From Hyaloscypha bicolor E (taxonomy: Eukaryota; Ascomycota; Leotiomycetes; Helotiales; Hyaloscyphaceae), in NCBI RefSeq assembly GCF_002865645.1, contig NW_020194588.1, positions 602,092-666,091 of the forward strand: a stretch of DNA of 64,000 bases, in the 5' to 3' direction. Made by a program: the position numbers and the translations under genes. Shown in pieces: positions 1-10,055 of this stretch. The number at the start of each line of letters is the position of its first letter. Position 1 is the stretch's first letter. Below the pieces are notes generated by a model. It saw nothing but the letters and a program-made list of their open reading frames with translations, was not told the DNA's origin and ran no database searches.

Positions 1-2786
1 AAAGATGAACCGGATGGGAATGGAAATGGAAGAGCCGACACGAGACTGGACAGATGGAGGAGAGAGCCAAGAAGAGTACTATCAGATGGGGAGCACAAGG
101 CATAAATAAGAGTGCGGCGGCCGTTCCACGCCATGCCTGCCCTAGTCGCTGCACCTGAGATGCCAGGGGAGGGAGGCTCGGGGGCAGGAGGAGAAAGGCC
201 TTGTGAGTGGTCCGAGGAGGGGAATGGCTGGTCATCGAAACGTGTTTGGACATGGCTCAAACGTCGACAAGGAGAAGGCCTTCTTTTCCTCCTCGGCGGC
301 GGGTGGATGCGACATTGGATGGCGTGTCTCCAGCTCGTCGGATTTCTTTGGACGTTTGGCGCTGGCCTTGGCGGTCGTCGATGCGGCTCCCAAGCGCTTC
401 AGCCACAACTTTATTCGCACGAGAAGCCTTCCCCCTCTCTTCGCTGCAACTAGAACTCACTCTCGCTCTCGCTCTCACTCTCACTCTCACACTTTCCCAC
501 TTGCAATTGGGAATACCCTCTTTCCTCAGTCCTTCGATTGATTTCCCATGTTCACCCCAATTTCACTCTCCTCCCTCGGACATTGGCCTCGCCGGAATCA
601 CCTTCATGCGGGCAAGCGAGCAGGGTGAAGCACGGAAGTGTGTCAGTCGAGACATCGACAAAACCGCGCGAGTTTCAAGCAGGGGTCGCCATGTCCCGTG
701 ACTTGGACTTTGACCACCGCAAAAAAAAAAAAAATCGAGATCAAGGTATGAGATGACGGAGAGATCAAAGTTGAGGATCTGCGTTTCGTGAATTCTCCTC
801 GGTCGCATTTTTAATTTGCTGTTGAAGATAAGTTTATGTTGTGACCCTGTGGATCTATTTTAGGCTCGGGAGAAGTGTGGCGAGATTTGGACTGAGGTCC
901 GAGACACTTCATTCATCAATTGCCACAATCGTCAATCTTGAGATGGGACGTGTTGGAGAGAATGACTTCGACGTCTTGAAATCGAGAATATCCTTCAATT
1001 GTACTGTACCACAACAGTTCTGAATATCCGATGTGGTGCAAAAACAGTTGTAAGATCATCCTACCAGCGATCTCGATTCCATCAACCGATTTCTCAATTG
1101 TTTCTCAACCCCGTTTCGAAACTCAATCACCTCCCAAGAAGGGGCACACTACAGGATCTTATCCCCCCTTCCAAGTAAACGCCAAGCGGAATCTTCACCA
1201 GGTCCAGGGGCAAGCAACGCACATCCTCCCTCCTTCCCATGTCCATCTCACCTCTTGCATCTTCCGCGTCCGAATCGTCTCCGTCGATCGCCTCAAACAA
1301 TCAGTACGTTTGCTCTTCCAATAGAAGACCCGGAGGTGTCACCGTGTCACTCGGCATAAGCGTACTCCAGCACAGCCTCCCAGAGAAGCGGTACCTGAGA
1401 TTCCGAGGCGGCGATCCCGGCCATCTCTCTCCTGCATCCGAAGCGGGAAAAGAAGCAAGATCTGCTTGTCGGCCACGACGGCCCCAGGTCTCATCCAATC
1501 AAAGGTATCGAAACCCTCAAACTCCTCCCCCGGATTTTTTGGCCTCATCTGATATCGCCCACGTACGTGCTGAAGTACGGAAGGACTCTGGAGCTCCGTC
1601 GCTCCAAACCGTAGCCTCGAGGACAATCAAAGCCCATCGTCTTTGAAAACTCTGAGAGCTCAGGTGCTTTTGCGACTCATTCCCTCATCTTTGTTTGAAT
1701 GTTCTAGTGCATACATCCTTCACATGATTTTGTTGCACCACAGACGGCAGGCAATTCAACATGCATCCCTCATTTCTGATTAATACTTGAGTTCCTTTTA
1801 CGGTCCATCGCCTGAGAAAAGCTCTAGATCCCCTTGGCAGGTTCAGGTTTTTAGGTCGATCCCCAATTACCTTAGTGAGAGGGCCCTGGTAGCTCCATCT
1901 CCGTCCTACCACGTGCCAACATTCAACCCTCTCATACAATCTAGATCACTCCAGCACTCTATCCCCCGAAATAAGACATCATAGCACCGCCGATAACCCC
2001 ACATTCTCCATCGGTATGCCTTCCCGTTCGCTGTTGGCAACCAAATGTGCCGGCTGGAGGGTGGAAAGCTGAGCCAATACACCCGAATATAAATGTCCTT
2101 CTACCCCCTTCCGAGCTCCTGAGTTGATATTGGGGCTCGCCGCCCGCCGGTTGAATTGCTATTACCATTATTCTATTAAAGATAAAGGGCTCGCTTGGCT
2201 GACAGGTGTCTGCGAATTTTCTATTGCTTCTCTTTCACTGTATGCTAATCAATCCCGTCCGAAATCTGGGAATGCCCAATCTATCCTCTTCAGCTGCTGT
2301 CCCTGTTTTTTGCACTTTCCCTGCTTTCAGCTGACCCTTACTCGTCAATATCTGCAGCTTGCCGTCATATCATCATTTCTTCATAGGGGATTGGAGATAG
2401 AATGCTTGTTTGTTGCCATTTCGAGCTTGTCGAGTTGAGGTAGGAAGAAGGAAGGAAAAAGATCTGAAGATTGGATGTTAAGGTTAACCTAAAGCTTATC
2501 TATTTCACATGTCTAGGTCCCGAATCAGAGGCCAAGATCTCCTTTCCTAGCGCCAGATACATTTTAGACGCTGTTGCTCCTCCGTCAGTATGCGTCGTGG
2601 CATGACTTCCACTTGCCGTCCCTTTCTCTCTGCTCTGAGGGTGTCGTCACCGAGGCTTTCATCATAAGAAGGTCTCGTATGCCTCTTCTTGAGCAATACC
2701 TGCTCAGATATAAACATTTCTTGTCCTTCAAACAAACAAACAAACAAACTGGTTTTGATTCTCACTATTTGCTATTACCGTTCAAG
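1..2786. other. Gene-poor stretch, no supported gene
   Basis: Base composition here is ordinary, but I see no open frame with intron structure or a family motif that would support a gene. The overlapping frames in 112-700 disagree with one another and are of low complexity. A CT-rich tract lies at 461-500 and a run of A at about 721-733. These look like promoter or 5' UTR sequence of something outside the window, which is an inference. A minus-strand stretch near 1345-1422 reads like a short C-terminus but lacks a credible upstream exon. Confidence 0.5.
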
Positions 2787-3355
2787 ATGCAACTCTCAAC
2801 TCTCTTCCTCATGTTCGCAACGACACTTCTCCCCTTGATCTCAGGGGGGGCACGCTTAGCAGGCGGTCCTGCGGACCAAGTCACAGCAGCGAATACCTCC
2901 TGTAGAGAACTTACCGGAACATGGTTTGTCTCCTTCCCTTTTCCTTTTCCCTTTCCTTTCCATTCTCCTTACCTCTTTCCTCCCCCCTTCTCCCCATCTC
3001 CCTCCCTTCTTTCCCCTTCCCATCCCCTTTGCTCCGGTTTCTCGAGCTCAGGCTCACTCCGCTCGCAGGTGCGGCACGGAAGCCAATCAAGGGATCCGCG
3101 TGCTCCCCGACTGGGCGACCTTCTGGTGGAAGCTCTGCGTGCTCGAGATCCCGGGCAGTGTGGGCTTGCTCGATACGAGATGTATCCCTGGGGATGGTGC
3201 GGGTTTGGCGTTAGGAGACTCTAGTTCGACGATGACTAGGTGAGTCTGAAGTAGGGAGAGGGGAGAGGGGAGGCTAATGTGTGGGGTGATGCTGTAGTAT
3301 GGGAGATTTGCCAACGCTGACTCTCGCGCTGGGAGTTCGATGGGTGTTGTGGTAA
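2787..3355 (+). CDS. Small secreted cysteine-containing protein (three exons)
   Basis: I propose exons 2787-2923, 3069-3239 and 3298-3355, giving 121 residues. Residues 1 to about 20 (MQLSTLFLMFATTLLPLISG) form a typical hydrophobic signal peptide, so the product should enter the secretory pathway. The mature part has four cysteines (39, 47, 69, 84), enough for two disulfides, several tryptophans and no membrane segment. Intron 1 (2924-3068) is very pyrimidine-rich and ends CTCGCAG. Intron 2 (3240-3297) begins GTGAGT, has a CTAAT branch-like motif and ends GTAG. If intron 2 is retained, the protein stops at 3240-3242 after about 103 residues. I do not recognise the family. Size, signal peptide and cysteines fit the effector-like secreted class of fungi, but function is unknown. 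Confidence 0.5.
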
Positions 3356-3767
3356 GGGAGGAGGAGGAAAGGGGCAGGGGAGTAGGGCATGATGGCTTGG
3401 GAGGCGGGAAGAGGAAATGCAGGGCTGGTGGACGGGAGGGTTGGAACTTGACTACCTGTTGTTCGATTCTAATATATAATTTGAGAAGCGAGTTTGTGTT
3501 GGAGTGTAATGTAGGATGCTCTACATTGAAGAGAGAAATAAACACTTGTCATCGGATAGCACTTTAACAAGACTAATCATCTCTTGACAGTTGTAAAGCA
3601 CACCTCTTTTGGAATTCCTTGTGTTTGTGGCAGCTCTTGCCTATCCATATCCCCCTTATCTATAATACATATTACTACCATTTTATTCTCCCTTTTTCTT
3701 CTTTTCCTTCCCACCATAATAATCTCCTGTCCCATTCTACCATAACCCTAAACCCTCACAACACCCC
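3356..3767. other. Convergent intergenic region
   Basis: This is the space between two genes whose 3' ends face each other. It contains AT-rich stretches (3470-3550, 3655-3720) that could serve polyadenylation on either strand. Two telomere-like units (AACCCTAAACCCT) lie at about 3744-3756. No gene is seen. Confidence 0.4.
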
Positions 3768-4648
3768 TCACTTCCCCTCCGGCCGTTCTCTCTTACTCCG
3801 TCCCTCCTGCGCCCTCGCACACAATGTCGGCGCCGGCCCCTTTGTCTGCCACCCCTCCTCCCTCTTCACCTCTCCAACCCGCGTATACTTCTTACTATTC
3901 CCAAAAAAGTCAACCCAGTGCTTCAGCGCTTTGTAAACCTCCACTTTCGCCTTTCGTTTCTCCTGCTCCTTCATTATCTTCATCTGCGAGCTGGAATACC
4001 TGCAAACCTGTCAGCGGAGGCCCGGGGGGTTTTCCCCTGTGAAAAGGGGGGGAGAGGAAGGAATCTCACAGGCCGTCTATCTCAGGGTCGTCCAAAGGCA
4101 AGAACATCTCCTCTACCCCACGCATATCCGGCGTGCGATCCGTGTCAAAACAACCAGTCACAAAGCCTCTTGACGCGTCGGCGGCGGCGAACAGGTGATA
4201 ACTGCCTCCGGGGCCGTAGTGCTTTCGCCCATTAGAGACATCGTAGATAGTTCCGTTGATCGCCAATAAAATCGGCTTCGTAGGATCCGTCCCATCAAAT
4301 GCCTTCAAATCCGCATCTGTATATTGGATCGGACCGTTCTGTGGAGCCCCGAGAGTCAGCAAAGTATCTTGAAGGAGGGGGGGGGGGGGGGGGGGTAATT
4401 ACAAGCCAGGATTTCAGAACGTCTAGACGGGTGAAGTCTGGTCGTTCTAGTCCCCACACAAAACTCTTCGAAAGCTACCCATAAAAACACCCCCTGCGCC
4501 CTAGGATAACGAATGTTAGAACGCGGAAGATATCTAGGATCGAGAAGCTGCTCGTGTCTTCTTCTTTCGCCAGTGTGGATGCGGATTTGGGTGACTGCGA
4601 GGGCGCGGAGGGAGGTTCTGCTTTCTTTCTTTGGCGGACGTCTGCCAT
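3768..4648 (-). CDS. Cytochrome b5-like MAPR-family protein, with in-frame stop
   Basis: Exons on the minus strand are 4648-4403, 4338-4070 and 3999-3768. They total 747 nt (248 codons) and phases agree at both introns. The N-terminus (MADVRQRKK...) is polar and is followed by a hydrophobic stretch near residues 44-54. Exon 2 (residues 83-171) is a cytochrome b5-like heme/steroid-binding domain of the membrane-associated progesterone receptor type: YTDADLKAFDGTD, then INGTIYDV (Tyr114) and KHYGPGGSY (Tyr123). Such tyrosines hold heme in this family, unlike the histidine pair of true b5. The C-terminus is lysine- and arginine-rich. Family members are usually anchored in the ER and support P450 or sterol metabolism. 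Oddity: codon 58 (4475-4477) is TAG, in the membrane segment. Intron 1 holds a run of 19 G. A 48-nt in-phase intron at 4475-4522 could remove the stop, but it would also delete the hydrophobic segment. Confidence 0.75.
4377..4395 (+). repeat. Homopolymer run of 19 G inside an intron
   Basis: Nineteen consecutive G lie in intron 1 of the b5-like gene, so the transcript carries a C run. Such tracts are slippage-prone and often misassembled. This one sits about 80 bp from the in-frame TAG of the same gene. Confidence 0.9.
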
Positions 4649-5332
4649 TTTGGAATTGGTTGTAAAGAGGGAGAGAGGGGTAATTGGAGGGAGTAATTGA
4701 GGTCGTGAAGTAGTGATGGGAGAGAAGAGGACAGGTGGTTGCTATAACGGTGATGCTGTTTAGCCTCGCAGCGCTATGTCGGCCTTGTGGAGAGGTACTG
4801 CGCGTGTATCACCAGATATGAAGAATCGGACTCCCACAATCAGCAATTGACAATGATGAGTATTGGCAATTGAGAATTGAGAGTTGGAGGGTATGGATTT
4901 TGCTTCGTGAGGGGGAGAGAAGGGTGGAGGTTGACACGCATGGATGTCACTGATTTTATGTGTCGGCTTGGCTTGCATATGAGGTTAAGCCGGCGCTGCT
5001 GCTCGAAACCAGGCATATCAACGCTCAGAAGTTGGCATAGTGCTTTCCAGTCCCTGGTATTCGTTGGGGCAAGCCTGGTCATCCTCAAGGAGGCGTCAGT
5101 TTACTGCTTCACAGAGTCACAACTCAGAGACGAAGGTCCTTCATTCCAGCCTATCTACTGGCAGTTGTAGAAGCAATCCGTCTGCATATTGTGCATGCTA
5201 CACCGAAAAACCAGTCCCGCGCCATCCATTGCAAGTGTAATGCCCAATCCATGCCTTTCCTTACTTCATCTTCCGGTTGATCGATTTCGAAGAGGTACGG
5301 CATCGTAGAGAGGTTAAGGTATCGAGACCAGT
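4649..5332. promoter_or_regulatory. Upstream region of the b5-like gene and 3' flank of eS25
   Basis: These 684 bases separate the start of the minus-strand b5-like gene from the stop codon of the minus-strand eS25 gene. They must hold the promoter of the former and the 3' UTR of the latter. I see no additional gene. The frames in 4760-5240 are short and mutually overlapping, with no introns or motifs to support them. Confidence 0.4.
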
Positions 5333-6046
5333 TTATTCCGCAGCAGCAACCGCACGAGCTGTCGTTTTGTTAGCATCCATCTAATTCACTTTCCCATTTG
5401 TGGTTTTGGTTTGGTTGTCTCGGAGGGGATTCGGGGATATGGAAGTCGTACTGTAGATCGTCAACTTGCTATGTCCAACAACCTTCTTGATTTGTCCCTT
5501 CTCCTCCAAATCGGCAAGACATCTCCGCGCGAGGGAACCATTGATCTTTAGTCTATCGACGAGGGTGGCGACTGTGATGAGGCGGTAGGATTGGACATCC
5601 TTGTAGAGTTTATCGGAGGTGGCTTTGTCGAGAATGACGGCGTGTTGGGCCTTGTCCTTGACTGTATCTCATTAGGATTTGCGGCTCTTTGTACTGCAGC
5701 GAGTACGTACCCTTTCCCTTGGACCACTGTGAAAGGTGTTAGCATGTCTTCATGATGTTGGGTCCAAAAATGTCTCGAAGTCAATCTTCAAGTCTTTTGG
5801 GCTCGGACAACGGAACAGAACGGGAAAACCTGCTTTCTTCTTCTGTTTCTTAGCGCCGGTCGCAGCTGGGGCTGTAGAACAGTCAGATTGATGCTATTCG
5901 GAGGTTGAGACGATGGGAAGAGCGTGGTGAAGTGAAAGCGGGGTGAAGCCTGCGCTCGCCCCAGGAGACAAGCCGTGGGAGCAGATCTCTCTCTCGCGAC
6001 AGACAGGCGAGATGGAAATTCGCTCCATGCGATTAGACGTACCCAT
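5333..6046 (-). CDS. RPS25: 40S ribosomal protein S25 (eS25)
   Basis: Five exons on the minus strand (6046-6043, 5871-5834, 5726-5711, 5661-5452, 5358-5333) give 294 nt and 97 residues, the usual fungal length. The protein starts MAPAATGAKKQKKKWSKGK, has the conserved core KDKAQHAVILDKATSDKLYK and the winged-helix part VATLVDRLKINGSLARRCLA, and ends TIYTRAVAAAE. It is a component of the small ribosomal subunit head, near the E site. Gene architecture is fragmented: the first exon holds only ATG plus one base, and the third is a 16-nt micro-exon encoding WSKGK. The second intron (5727-5833) must use a GC donor (AAA|GCAGGT) to keep the frame, because the nearby GT would shift it. It is divergently paired with uS7. 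Confidence 0.93.
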
Positions 6047-6310
6047 GATGACTGATTTCTGTGGTTGTCGTTGGAGTTGAAATCGTGAGGTCCAAGTCGT
6101 CAATCTGCAATTTGCAGCTGCAAAGTTCGCTTAACTGACTGGCGTCACACACAAAGAGAGGGTTGGAAGCCCTGTTGTGCCACTCCAAACCCTTTCCGCA
6201 CTAGCTCAACACAAACCGTTCGCGAGCAATTTTCCGAACATCACCAAGCGAATTCAAGATTCCCTCGATTTCTCATCTCGAACCACAACACCAAGGTCAG
6301 CATCGCCATC
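6047..6310. promoter_or_regulatory. Shared promoter region of divergent eS25 and uS7 genes
   Basis: Only 264 bp separate the two divergent start codons, so this interval must hold both core promoters and both 5' UTRs. Divergent arrangement of two small-subunit protein genes suggests coordinated transcription, which is an inference. An AAACCCTTT motif lies near 6183-6195. Similar telobox-like motifs occur upstream of fungal ribosomal protein genes, but I cannot demonstrate binding. Confidence 0.6.
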
Positions 6311-7116
6311 ATGTCTGACAACGGGGAAATCGAAGTCGAAGCCGTCTCCGGCTACCAGGTTCTTCCCAAGGAGGTCACTGAGGAAATTGGCAGCATCAAG
6401 CTGTTCAACAAGTGGAGCTATGAGGACGTCGAAATCCGCGACATCTCGTTGACGTAAGGATTCCCATCTAGAGGGGGAATTGAAGCTGTATGGGAGAGGA
6501 GATTATGACAAAATTGGGGGAATTGGGCAATCTGCGAAGTCCTGGCTAACAATCCCCTCTGCAGCGATTACATCCAAATCCGCGCCCCAGTCTACATCTC
6601 CCACTCCGCCGGCCGATACGCACAAAAGCGATTCAGAAAGGCACAATGCCCCATCATCGAGCGTCTCACCAACTCCCTGATGATGAACGGCCGTAACAAC
6701 GGAAAGAAGCTCATGGCCGTCCGTATCGTTGCACACTCCTTCGAAATCGTACGTCACACCCTACAACCACACAACCGCAAACTAACATATACACCCAGAT
6801 CCACATCATGACAGACCAAAACCCCATCCAAGTCGCCGTCGACGCCATCGTCAACTGCGGGCCTCGCGAAGACTCAACCCGAATCGGCTCCGCAGGTACC
6901 GTCCGTCGTCAAGCCGTTGATGTCTCCCCCCTCCGCCGCGTCAACCAGGCCATCGCGCTCCTCACAATCGGTGCCCGCGAAGCTGCGTTCCGGAACGTCA
7001 AGTCAGTTGCTGAGTGCTTGGCCGAAGAGTTGATCAACGCCGCGAAGGGAAGCAGTAACTCATATGCCATCAAGAAGAAGGATGAGCTGGAGCGTGTCGC
7101 CAAGAGCAATCGGTAA
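6311..7116 (+). CDS. RPS5: 40S ribosomal protein S5 (uS7)
   Basis: Exons 6311-6453, 6565-6748 and 6799-7116 give 645 nt and 214 residues, as expected for fungal uS7. All junctions are in phase with GT-AG introns. The last intron has ACTAAC 12 nt before its acceptor. The protein starts [16 protein letters not shown] and contains signature segments of the family: [37 protein letters not shown], and the C-terminal [18 protein letters not shown]. uS7 sits in the head of the small subunit, contacts mRNA at the E site and is essential. No defects are seen. The start is chosen because the N-terminus matches the family and the upstream frame is not conserved. Confidence 0.97.
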
Positions 7117-8722
7117 ATGGATTGTGTCTGTGTGGTGGTGGGCGTGTTTGCATGGTATGGAATCGCATGGGAATGGGGTTTCGATTTGCGTGCGTTTATG
7201 GAGGGCATGGGCGACTTCTGGCTGCGTTCTGAATGTCACATAGATGGCTCAGTCGAATACTAACGCTCCGAATCCATTGCGGCTCCGGATTTATATGTGA
7301 AAATGAGAAACGGGGGTTGAACGTGTGAGGTCAATTCTCTCGCGGAGCTGGAAGTGAGCAGCTTTGACAGCTTGCAGAGATTATAGGATAATTTCAGCCT
7401 GCAGCATTCAAGAGCAAAAGCAGCGTGTTCAAGTGCACACACTCTTTTTTCATAGTCCTGCTTCATTTGTTTTTCAACTGCCATCATGATTGGACACTTT
7501 AGCGTCATATAGTCAGCCCAAAATTGAAGAAACTGCGTCGCTCCTCCGCCTTCAAACATACAACCCTCTACATTCCTATAATCACATCCTCCCCTCAGTG
7601 AGAATATGTCAGAAGCTCGGAAACTAAGGAAAGTTCCAGCAAAATACCAGTGTTCGATTGTCAGCCATACGTCCCCTTTCGACGAATCGGCCAACCTTAT
7701 CAATAGGCAGTAGGTCAGCCTTGCACATCAAATTCCTTCACCTCATCTCTTACTCTCAAAACCAAACCTACTAATAGCCAGTTTCAAGAAATTTTCATCC
7801 GCCACGAATCTCGTACTTAGTGGTGGCAATGTTTGCAGTCCAGCACACAAGCTCTCCATCGTCCATATTGGGAGCCGCCATAGGGCTCGAAGCTCTCCCC
7901 AGACCTCTCGACACCACAACCACATCTAACCCCATATCTCATGAACGTCACGAGAGTCAATGGCGCAATGGCCACATGACTCTACAAGAGATGGAAGAGA
8001 AGTCCTAGAGATACATAGGATATAAAGGCTACTCCAGGTTCGGAGCATCTGACCCAGACCTTTTTATTCTCAGAAGATTCGCGCCAGAAAGTACTCGTCC
8101 AGCCTTGTGGTTCCAATACCATGTATCTGAAGCTTCAGAAAGTTTGGAAAGAATTGATGCGAGACAAATCAAAGGGACGTGGAAGATATCCACAAAGGTT
8201 CGCTTCGAGACGACCCCGAGGATCGAAGGAGAGCATTGGAAACTCTTCTGGCCGCAATATCAAGATACACATTAGTCGACAAAAGCCGTGTCTTAAGAAT
8301 TGGGTGAGCAGGACAGAGCTGACATATAAGAAAGAATATAAAAATGGGACAAAATGGGACACGTAATTATTCGGAAAACAACCTCTCTAATCCGTATTGC
8401 TGGTGAGAACAATGACCATATTGAGTTGGTAAAAGTTGATTAGAATTGGGCTGTATTAGTTAGCTTCTATATTTGATCTATAAACAATACATATTGTTTC
8501 CATTACGGATTGGTGTCACGATTAGAGGCTAGGACGAGGGTTGTGGGAAGTAGTTTCTGATTCTGTGAGATTAGGTTGCTTTGCAACACATTCCTCGAAG
8601 ATGGTAACATAATCTTGAAGGCGTGTTCGAGCACACGTAGGTTGGACCTCAAATAGACCCAGGCTCTAGGAGCGCCTTCTCTCTTAACGTAGCCACGTAC
8701 CCGCTCTGATCCCCGAAGGGTA
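7117..8722. other. Intergenic stretch with weak coding signals
   Basis: After the uS7 3' UTR this region contains the doubtful minus-strand frame listed separately (7260-7700) and several short frames at 7743-8366 with no recognisable domain. A minus-strand exon around 7743-7925 followed by a GTAAGA donor at about 7753-7758 could belong to the 7260-7700 frame, but the phases do not fit. I see no tRNA or other RNA gene. Confidence 0.35.
7260..7700 (-). CDS. Unidentified possible gene or gene fragment
   Basis: An open minus-strand frame of about 145 codons ends at a TAG at 7260-7262. It has no ATG at its upstream edge; the first internal ATG gives MFEGGGATQFLQFWADYMT. The composition looks protein-like: aromatic residues, cysteines, and a helical stretch KRVCALEHAAFALECC. 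A possible 58-nt intron ending TTGATAAG lies just upstream but joins out of phase. It could be the last exon of a gene, a pseudogene or chance. I recognise no family. Confidence 0.3.
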   Translation of the reverse strand: MRLADSSKGDVWLTIEHWYFAGTFLSFRASDIFSLRGGCDYRNVEGCMFEGGGATQFLQFWADYMTLKCPIMMAVEKQMKQDYEKRVCALEHAAFALECCRLKLSYNLCKLSKLLTSSSARELTSHVQPPFLIFTYKSGAAMDSER

Positions 8723-8905
8723 TTACCAAATCAGGAATTCCTGCTCCTTATCTCCGTGTGCGTCGACATAAGCAGAAAATAAATCGTCGTTGTCAGTAGT
8801 ATTGTCAAGCTCTCCCGGCACAAAGCAATCTCCGCTCACGAGATCCATCCATTTTCGCGTCGTGGTCGAAGTATCGAGGGTGAAAGCGAGCCTCTCAAAA
8901 TGCAA
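8723..8905 (-). pseudogene. Possible C-terminal gene remnant at the isochore edge
   Basis: This minus-strand frame reads like the end of a real protein (RKWMDLVSGDCFVPGELD, then NTTDNDDLFSAYVDAHGDK) and ends at a proper stop. Upstream, toward 9,000, the reading becomes incoherent and within about 100 bp the sequence turns into RIP-mutated transposon. I infer the 3' end of a gene whose 5' part was displaced or destroyed when the transposon block arrived. I do not recognise the family, and chance cannot be excluded. Confidence 0.3.
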
Positions 8906-9352
8906 AGCCTGTCGCCTTCACCCCAACGCTCTCGGGGCAGACAGATCCGAAAGACTGCCTGCCCCGTACGATCGTCGGATAGTTCGATTCTGCCGCTCCG
9001 TACTACTTTCTATCTTAATTAGTATAGTAAGCCCCGTAATCTCAAGATAAGCCTATATATATTAACTTTTCCGTAATCCACTTTATAAATATTATACTAA
9101 TATAAAAATATATATTATAATTAATATAAAACTAGATTATATATTAAGAAATAGGAAATATATTATCTATTATTCTTTTTATTTAGCCTTTATTCTATTT
9201 TATATATAGTTTATTTATAGAAAATTAATATAGAAAACTAATATTAGAAATTAATATAAAAAGAGAAATAAAGAATAATTAAATATTTATAATTAGTATA
9301 TAATTAGTACTTAAATCGAAATAAGATTATATTTATTTACTTTTATAAGCTT

Positions 9353-9568
9353 TTAATTAAAAGATTTATTAATTAAAAGATTTATTAATTAAAAGATTTA
9401 TTAATTAAAAGATTTATTAATTAAAAGATTTATTAATTAAAAGATTTATTAATTAAAAGATTTATTAATTAAAAGATTTATTAATTAAAAGATTTATTAA
9501 TTAAAAGATTTATTAATTAAAAGATTTATTAATTAAAAGATTTATTAATTAAAAGATTTATTAATTAA
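9353..9568. repeat. Tandem array, 16-bp unit, about 13.5 copies
   Basis: A perfect or nearly perfect head-to-tail array of AATTAAAAGATTTATT fills these 216 bases. Each unit contains the 8-bp palindrome TTAATTAA. It lies in AT-rich sequence between the isochore edge and the first LTR, with no coding relation. Confidence 0.95.
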
Positions 9569-9752
9569 ATAGTTTTTAATTTCTTTAATTTCTTTCTTTA
9601 CTTTTACTTTTTTGCTTTCTTTATTTCTGCCTTATAATACTTTTATAATTTAGCCTTTAATATAAGCTTTTTTATATAAACTAATTAATTTAATAAAAAT
9701 ATTTCTAATTAAGAAAATTTAAAAGATATTTCAAGTTCTAGAGCTTATATAA

Positions 9753-10055
9753 TATGGGAGGGAAACTATAATAAGACAAAAACCTATATAAAGTATACTA
9801 GAGTACAAAACGTGACTTAATAGCAAAATAACAAGATTAAAAGCATAAATAGTAAAGTATAAACAGTATATAGTATGCAAAAGCTTAATTAATTAAATAC
9901 TCAGGAGGGATTATTCTCTAGAACTATAGAAAAACCAGCTTTCTTATATAATTTCTACAAGTTATATATAAGAGGCCGCGGCTTTTACTATATAACCAAA
10001 ACCTTAAAACCGCCAAAATAATATGATTTTTAGAGAGTACAGCCTGCCGTACTAT
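9753..10055 (+). mobile_element. LTR of the element E family, without matching TSD
   Basis: This 303-bp unit (begins TATGGGAGGGAAAC, ends CTGCCGTACTAT) matches the two LTRs of element E and the reversed copy at 61383-61684. Flanking 5-mers are TATAA on the left and AATAG on the right, so it is not a clean solo LTR. It may be one end of an element whose other part was lost or rearranged. It is less RIP-mutated than the E LTRs, retaining for example GAGGCCGCGGC. Confidence 0.75.

Noticed and set aside
112..701. Several overlapping open frames of 60-160 codons
   Set aside because: They overlap on both strands, are arginine- and serine-rich low complexity, overlap a CT-rich tract and show no introns or family motifs.
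1345..1422. Minus-strand reading MAGIAASESQVPLLWEAVLE as a gene end
   Set aside because: Protein-like, but only 25 codons, and no upstream exon joins it in phase.
3744..3756. Telomere-like AACCCTAAACCCT as an interstitial telomere
   Set aside because: Only two units next to ordinary genes; too short to indicate a chromosome end or fusion.
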